Shown: piece after piece, positions 59,875 through 64,000 of the stretch
Numbering within the stretch: position 1 is the stretch's first letter
Layout of the letters: every line of letters begins with the position of its first letter
Origin: Caenimonas sp. SL110
Lineage (GTDB): Bacteria; Pseudomonadota; Gammaproteobacteria; Burkholderiales; Burkholderiaceae_C
Length of the DNA: 64,000 nucleotides
NCBI RefSeq assembly: GCF_001044395.1
Contig: NZ_JANU01000068.1
Span: 1-64,000 of the forward strand
Direction of reading: 5' to 3'
The notes under the pieces: model-generated
The model's input: the letters and a program-made list of their open reading frames with translations, nothing else
Told to the model about the DNA's origin: nothing
Database searches by the model: none
Position numbers and translations under genes: made by a program

Positions 59875-60185
59875 CAGGACACCACGGCTTCGTCGGTGCG
59901 GGTGTCGCCGCGGTTGTCCTTCCAGGTGACGCCCACCTTGTCGCCGGCCTTGGCGTTCTTGAGCGTGAACTGCAGGAACGGGTTCTTGGCAACCGCCGGA
60001 CCCCATTCCGCCGAAAACACCGGCTTGCCATTGAGCGACGCGGTCACATCGCTGATGTGCCAGGCCGGGATCGTCTTGCCAGCTGCGTCCTTGCGCTGGC
60101 CGGTTTCCATCTCGTGGCTCATGAGCACACGAACGATTGCATTGCTGCCTTGCGCCTGGGCGCGAATACGCATTGGATCTGCCAT
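59874..60185 (-). CDS. soxZ: Sulfur carrier partner SoxZ
   Basis: A 103-residue protein without signal peptide; it is exported as a complex with SoxY by the Tat route of SoxY. The immunoglobulin-like pattern (AIVRVLMSHEMETGQRKD, FLQFTLKNAKAGDKVGVTWKDN) is typical. AAGGAG precedes ATG 60185. It lies 11 bp after soxY and overlaps soxA by one base. Confidence 0.95.
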   Translation of the reverse strand: MADPMRIRAQAQGSNAIVRVLMSHEMETGQRKDAAGKTIPAWHISDVTASLNGKPVFSAEWGPAVAKNPFLQFTLKNAKAGDKVGVTWKDNRGDTRTDEAVVS

Positions 60186-60196
60186 GTTTTTTCTCC

Positions 60197-60652
60197 TTAG
60201 CCGCCGCAGCCGCCGAGTGTCACTTTCACTTCCTTCTTGGCAAAGAGCGCCTTGCCGTCATTCATGATCGCCACCGCGTACACGTCGGACGACTGGCCCA
60301 TCTTGGCGCGCGTCGAGAAGTTGGCCTCGACTGCATCGGTCACATCGAACTTGGCGACGAGCGCCGAGGGATTTTTCTCGACCAGGATGAGCAGGTGCTT
60401 CACGCCGGCCAGCGAAGACGACACAGCCAGCGGCACCACGGCGCCGTTCTCTGCAATATCGGGGCCGGTGATCGTCACCTGGTTGCTCTCGACGGGCGCG
60501 CCTGCGCCATAGGCTTTCACGGCATCGCCGACGCTCTTGGCATCGAATGCGGCTTTGGTGAATGCGCGCGCCTGCATGGGAAACAGGCCGGTGGAAGCGA
60601 GCAGTGCCGCAAGCGCTGCGCTTCGCTTCATGGCTTCACGACGGGTGGACAT
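60197..60652 (-). CDS. soxY: Sulfur carrier SoxY
   Basis: A 151-residue protein with a signal peptide (STRREAMKRSAALAALLASTG; a Tat-type twin-arginine is seen at RR) and the C-terminal GGCGG whose Cys149 carries the thiosulfate-derived sulfur during the Sox cycle. ATG 60652 has AAGGAG 7 nt upstream and is preferred over a start 24 bp further up. It follows soxD by 48 bp. Confidence 0.96.
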   Translation of the reverse strand: MSTRREAMKRSAALAALLASTGLFPMQARAFTKAAFDAKSVGDAVKAYGAGAPVESNQVTITGPDIAENGAVVPLAVSSSLAGVKHLLILVEKNPSALVAKFDVTDAVEANFSTRAKMGQSSDVYAVAIMNDGKALFAKKEVKVTLGGCGG

Positions 60653-60700
60653 AAGGACTCTCCTTGAATAAGCCAATGCTAATAAATATCGGTGGACGTG

Positions 60701-61765
60701 TTATCGGGATATTCCCTGCGCGAGCCAGGCTGCAATCTGGCCTGCCTCTTCCTTGCTGATGGACTGCGGCGGCATGGGGATGGCGCCCCAGATGCCGGAG
60801 CCGCCGCTCCTGATTTTGCCTTCCAGGTAATCGGCCTTGCCCTTGTGCTTCTGGCCGATATCGGCCCAGCTCGGCCCGACCAGTTTGGTGGATGCGGCAT
60901 GACACGCGTTGCAGCTGTGCTTTTGCAGCAGGGCAAGGGGAACATCGATTCGCGATGGGGATGCAGGCGACGGGGATGCAGGCGATGGCGATACGGCCGC
61001 CGTCTGCACATCAGCAATCCTGGCTGACGCGCTGCGCTGCGGACCCACCAGGCGAACCTGCTGGGAGAGGTCGCCGTGCGAGCCGCGCGCGAAGTCCGGC
61101 GCGAGCGCGAGCTTGCCTGGGTCCGGGCAGTCTTTCATGCATGGGCGGGCGCGGGTGTCCGGCTTGCCGGTGCCACCAAATTCACGGCCGGGCCACAGGC
61201 CGTGCTGCGTCGTGAACCCGTTGCGATTGGGGATTCGCTGCTGCACCTCGCCCATGTTCGTGTTGGACAAGGTGAAGTCTGCCGGCAACACATCGGCGAG
61301 GTTCAACATGTAGGCCGTCACCGCATAAACCTCTTCCGTGCTGAGCGACTTGGGCTCGTTCCACGGCATCGCGCGGCGGATGTAATCCCACAGCGTCGAG
61401 ACGTTCTGCAGCTTCATCAATGTCGTGCGGCCCGGGTAGTCGGTGCGCTGGAGCGTTGCCACCTTGCCGGTCGTGATGTCCTGCGCGGTCGTGCCACCGA
61501 TGAGCGGATTGAACACCTGGTTGGATTCACCGAACACACCGTGGCAACTCGCGCACTTGGTCTCCCAGACTTGCTGGCCTTTTGCAACCGAGCCGGAGCC
61601 GGCGGGCAGGCCCTTGAAGTCGGGGCGCACATCGATGTCCCAGGCGGTGACTTCGGCGGGCGTGGCCGCGCGGCCGATGCCGGGGTAGCGTGGGTTGTCC
61701 TGGGCCTGCGCACCGAAGCTCATCAGCCCGACCGCAAAAACCAGTGCCCGGAGAACGGCTGTCAT
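60701..61765 (-). CDS. soxD: Cytochrome SoxD, diheme
   Basis: A 354-residue periplasmic diheme cytochrome c, electron acceptor of SoxC. A signal peptide (to AQAQ, residue 22) is followed by a first cytochrome domain with Cys71-Ala-Ser-Cys-His75 and a second with Cys285-Asn-Ala-Cys-His289. The linker before the second domain holds a short SPSPA repeat encoded by a duplicated 15-bp unit. ATG 61765 is used; longer frames would translate the REPIN between soxC and soxD. SoxCD removes six electrons from the SoxY-bound sulfur. Confidence 0.94.
   Translation of the reverse strand: MTAVLRALVFAVGLMSFGAQAQDNPRYPGIGRAATPAEVTAWDIDVRPDFKGLPAGSGSVAKGQQVWETKCASCHGVFGESNQVFNPLIGGTTAQDITTGKVATLQRTDYPGRTTLMKLQNVSTLWDYIRRAMPWNEPKSLSTEEVYAVTAYMLNLADVLPADFTLSNTNMGEVQQRIPNRNGFTTQHGLWPGREFGGTGKPDTRARPCMKDCPDPGKLALAPDFARGSHGDLSQQVRLVGPQRSASARIADVQTAAVSPSPASPSPASPSRIDVPLALLQKHSCNACHAASTKLVGPSWADIGQKHKGKADYLEGKIRSGGSGIWGAIPMPPQSISKEEAGQIAAWLAQGISR
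60957..60986. repeat. soxD: Tandem 15-bp duplication in the soxD linker
   Basis: GGGGATGCAGGCGAC (60957-60971) and GGGGATGCAGGCGAT (60972-60986) are adjacent copies encoding the Ser-Pro-Ala repeat between the two cytochrome domains, so linker length can change by slippage. Confidence 0.85.
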
Positions 61766-61838
61766 GCCGGACTCGATCCGGCATCCATGCCTTGAGGCCG
61801 TGGCCGCTGCGCGGTGGATCCCGGGTCGAGCCCGGGAT
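61764..61838. repeat. REPIN-like doublet inside the sox operon (soxC-soxD)
   Basis: Two perfect hairpins, ATGCCGGA-CTCGA-TCCGGCAT (61764-61784) and ATCCCGGG-TCGAG-CCCGGGAT (61818-61838), lie in inverted orientation around a spacer with GGCCGTGGCCGCTGCGCGG. Both carry the family flanks (GTC before the first, ATCCATG after it, TGACAGCC after the second). The doublet fills the 85-bp gap between the soxC stop and the soxD start; its left end touches the soxD start codon. Confidence 0.85.
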
Positions 61839-61850
61839 GACAGCCTGAGA

Positions 61851-63200
61851 TCAAACATGCTGGACATTCATCACCTCGCCACTGGCCTGCACCAGCCACG
61901 ACTGGATGGAGTTGTTGTGATAGATCGAGCGCGTGCCGCGCACGGCACGCAACTGCGCGTAGGTCGGCTGCACGAACCCTGTCTCATCGACCGCCCTGCT
62001 CTGGATCACAGCCGGCTTGCCGTCCCAGCTCCACGGCAGGTTGAATCGCGTGAGGCACTTGGACATCACCGGCGACTCGAGCCGCGCCATGCGCCAGTTG
62101 CGCCCACCATCGGTCGACACATCGACGCGCTTGACCTTGCCCCGGCCCGACCAGGCCAGGCCGGTGATCGTGTGAAAGCCCTTGTCCAGCAGCACCTGGC
62201 CGCCCGAAGGCGAGGTCACCACGCTCTTGCATTCCTGGATGCTGGTGTACTGGCGGTGCGAGCCGTCGGGCATCAGGTCGACGTAGTGAACCGCCTCGTC
62301 CTTGGTGCCCCAGGGCTTGTCACCCACCTCGATGCGGCGCAGCCATTTGACCCAGCTCACACCCTGCACGCCCGGCACGACCAGGCGCAGCGGATAGCCG
62401 TTTTCGGGCCTGAGCATTTCGCCGTTCTGGCCGTACGCCACCAGCACTTCGCCCGAGCGGATCAGGCTCATCGGAATGGTGCGCGTCATCGACGAACCAT
62501 CGCCGCCCTCGGCCAGCGCAAACTGGCCTTGTGAAAGATCGGCGCCTGCCAGGTTGAGAAGCTCGATGAGCGGCACGCCGGTGAATTCGCTGCAAGACAG
62601 CATGCCGTGCGTGTACTGCACCGTGGGCACCGCGACATTGCCCCACTCCATGCCGGTGTTCGCGCCGCATTCGATGAAGTGGAAACGCGAGACCGACGGC
62701 AGGCGCATCAGGTCGTCCATCGTGAACACCATCGGCGTCTTGACGAGGCCGTTGACCATCAACCGGTGCTGCGTCGGATCGATGTCCCACCATCCCTGGT
62801 GATGCCGCTCGAAGTGCAGGCCGCTTGGCGTGACGATGCCAAAGAGCGACTGCAGCGGCGCGAAAGAAACCGATGACTGGCGTGTCTGCGTGAGGCCGGG
62901 GCTGATGCGCCGCTGCACGTTCTTTTCGTGCTTCGACGGCAAGCCATAACCATCGGTGGCCACCGCCTGGCCCAGGCCTTTGGTGTGCGCAGGAAGCTCG
63001 AGGATGGCCGGGTCGCCCGCGCCCTGAACTTTCGCCTGCGCATGCACCGAAGCCGCGCCGCCAGCGGCTACCGCCGCCGCAAACGCACCGCGAATGAAAT
63101 CACGCCGCCCCTGCCGGGCCTGCGCACCCACCTGCACGATGTCAACCGGCGCCAGAAAGTTCTCTGGTGCCTTGCACAGCCTGCCGCGTATCGATTCCAA
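61851..63200 (-). CDS. soxC: Sulfane dehydrogenase subunit SoxC
   Basis: A 449-residue molybdoenzyme of the sulfite-oxidase family that, with SoxD, oxidises the sulfane sulfur bound to SoxY. A Tat signal (RRDFIRG, Arg32-Arg33) is followed by the molybdopterin domain with the Mo ligand Cys178 in FIECGANTG and the dimerisation domain (about 330-449). The start is TTG 63200 with GGAG 8 nt upstream; an in-frame TAG seven codons before it leaves no earlier ATG or GTG. It is the first gene of the operon. Confidence 0.93.
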   Translation of the reverse strand: MESIRGRLCKAPENFLAPVDIVQVGAQARQGRRDFIRGAFAAAVAAGGAASVHAQAKVQGAGDPAILELPAHTKGLGQAVATDGYGLPSKHEKNVQRRISPGLTQTRQSSVSFAPLQSLFGIVTPSGLHFERHHQGWWDIDPTQHRLMVNGLVKTPMVFTMDDLMRLPSVSRFHFIECGANTGMEWGNVAVPTVQYTHGMLSCSEFTGVPLIELLNLAGADLSQGQFALAEGGDGSSMTRTIPMSLIRSGEVLVAYGQNGEMLRPENGYPLRLVVPGVQGVSWVKWLRRIEVGDKPWGTKDEAVHYVDLMPDGSHRQYTSIQECKSVVTSPSGGQVLLDKGFHTITGLAWSGRGKVKRVDVSTDGGRNWRMARLESPVMSKCLTRFNLPWSWDGKPAVIQSRAVDETGFVQPTYAQLRAVRGTRSIYHNNSIQSWLVQASGEVMNVQHV

Positions 63201-63212
63201 GATGCCGTCTCC

Positions 63213-63233
63213 AGTTGCCTAATATAAGCAACT
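63213..63233. promoter_or_regulatory. Inverted repeat upstream of soxC, candidate sox operator
   Basis: AGTTGC-CTAATATAA-GCAACT is a perfect 6-bp inverted repeat with an AT-rich 9-bp centre, 13 bp upstream of the soxC start. On the minus strand TTGGCG and TATACA with 16-bp spacing lie just upstream as a weak promoter candidate. Sox operons are often controlled by the ArsR-type repressor SoxR; binding here is inference, and no soxR gene is in the window. Confidence 0.45.
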
Positions 63234-63276
63234 ACGAATGTATAGGCATCCATCGAACTGCGCCAAAGGGCAAACC

Positions 63277-64000
63277 CTAATCGGGCTGACGCTCCATCAA
63301 AAGGAAGGTGTTGTACGCATTCATGCGGTTGGCCGCGCGAAACAGCGGCATCTTCTCGAAGCGTGACCAGTCGGTGCGGGCATAGGCCTCATCGAACGGC
63401 TCCATCTCGCGAGCAGCACGCCCCATCGTCTGGCGCAGGTACAGGAGATAGTCGCGTGTGAGTTCCAGGTCTTGCCGTGCCTGCGTCGAGAGCGCGCCAT
63501 GACCGGGCACCACCACCTGCGCATCGAAGGCGAGGATGACGCCCAGCGATTTGATCCACTGCGCGCTGTCGGCCTGCCCCACGAACGGTATGCGTCCACG
63601 GAACACGAGGTCACCCGCAAAGAGCACTTTTTCCGCCCCGAAAAACACAACCACGTCTTCCGGTGTGTGCGAAGGCCCCACGGGCTGGATACGCAGCAGC
63701 GTTCCGCCGATATCCAGCTCCAGCGGACCATCAATCCACCGATCGGCCGGCACGAGGCGCGTGCTCGCGTCGATCCACGGGGCAAGCTCAACGCGCGACG
63801 CCGCAAGACGGCTTTGCGCCAGGTCGGAGTTCAGGTACTCGCGTGCGGCCTGGTGCGCGATGATCATCGCGCCTTCGCGCTTGAACTCCTGCAGGCCGTA
63901 GATATGGTCTGCGTGGTAGTGGGTCACGATGACGTGCGTCACCTTCTTGCCGGTCAGCCGCAGGATCTCGGCCATCAACTCGCGCGCCAGTTGCGGGGCA
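63277..64000 (-). CDS. Metallo-beta-lactamase-fold hydrolase, SoxH-like (partial)
   Basis: The 3' part (about 241 codons) of a gene whose start lies beyond the right edge. The zinc motif THYHADHIYG (HxHxDH) is followed by further ligands in GPSHTPEDVV, FAGDLVFRG and VPGHGALS. The fold and the place upstream of soxC match SoxH of Paracoccus-type clusters, whose function is unsettled. It runs in the same direction as soxC, 76 bp away, so it could be an earlier gene of the same operon or of a separate one. Confidence 0.85.
   Translation of the reverse strand, partial: APQLARELMAEILRLTGKKVTHVIVTHYHADHIYGLQEFKREGAMIIAHQAAREYLNSDLAQSRLAASRVELAPWIDASTRLVPADRWIDGPLELDIGGTLLRIQPVGPSHTPEDVVVFFGAEKVLFAGDLVFRGRIPFVGQADSAQWIKSLGVILAFDAQVVVPGHGALSTQARQDLELTRDYLLYLRQTMGRAAREMEPFDEAYARTDWSRFEKMPLFRAANRMNAYNTFLLMERQPD

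Noticed and set aside
61766-61867. Longer N-terminus for SoxD
   Set aside because: It would translate the REPIN-like doublet and overlap soxC; the signal peptide starts at 61765.

Overview
This 64 kb window is GC-rich and almost fully coding, and it looks like the chromosome of a betaproteobacterium of the order Burkholderiales, probably close to Comamonadaceae. The grounds are gene content and order: a soxCDYZAXB operon with a monoheme SoxA, a prfB gene with its programmed frameshift, a pyrophosphate-type phosphofructokinase, TrpS with a long C-terminal tail, and dispersed palindromes of the ATTGCGGG-CTCGA-CCCGCAAT type. Nothing in it looks like a phage, plasmid, integron, insertion sequence or CRISPR array. 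Family names below come from reading motifs by eye, not from database searches.

Layout. 0.1-5 kb: aldo/keto reductase, acyl-CoA synthetase, alpha/beta hydrolase, and a secreted HExxH protein with a Sel1 repeat. 5.1-11.2 kb: a tightly packed signalling operon (CHASE3-GAF hybrid kinase with three receiver domains, CheR, CheB, receiver-kinase) with no chemoreceptor nearby. 11.2-18 kb: prfB, HAD phosphatase, pepN, phosphofructokinase, and a TacAT-like toxin-antitoxin pair. 18-34 kb: peptide use. A DUF885 protein, a subtilisin-like protease and a Yej-type peptide importer are transcribed leftwards. Two substrate-binding proteins, a full OppBCDF set and an MFS exporter are transcribed rightwards from the same 150-bp intergenic region. 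34-40 kb: a TonB-dependent receptor beside its energising complex (ExbB, two ExbD, TonB). 40.3 kb: tRNA-Thr(CGU). 40.5-52.9 kb: mostly housekeeping genes (pbpG, sapC-like, CorC-like, apaH, DEAD-box helicase, ypfJ-like, pcp, PHP phosphatase, EamA transporter, yciO-like, M50 protease, trpS). 52.9-56 kb: a LuxR-type regulator and a histidine kinase facing each other with overlapping 3' ends, then a sensor-only membrane protein and a possible small gene over a perfect palindrome. 56.1-64 kb: the thiosulfate-oxidation operon soxCDYZAXB, ending in a heme-binding GlcG/HbpS-like gene and preceded by a partial soxH-like metallo-hydrolase that runs off the right edge.

How the genes fit together. The sox genes encode the periplasmic Kelly-Friedrich pathway: SoxYZ carries the sulfur, SoxAX attaches thiosulfate, SoxB releases sulfate, and SoxCD oxidises the bound sulfane sulfur, so thiosulfate should be oxidised completely to sulfate. 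The 18-34 kb block couples an exported protease to two ABC peptide importers. At least five intergenic spots carry REP/REPIN-like palindromes; one doublet sits inside the sox operon between soxC and soxD. A second repeat family has supplied coding sequence to the N-terminus of OppF.

The strongest single observations are the prfB recoding site, the REPIN in the sox operon, the perfect 11-bp hairpin over the leader of the DEAD-box helicase gene, the dense repeats between the two peptide-transport operons, the CheR/CheB-kinase operon without a receptor, and the sensor/kinase/regulator cluster near 53-56 kb. I found no clearly new multi-gene system. The last two are the best candidates for an undescribed arrangement.
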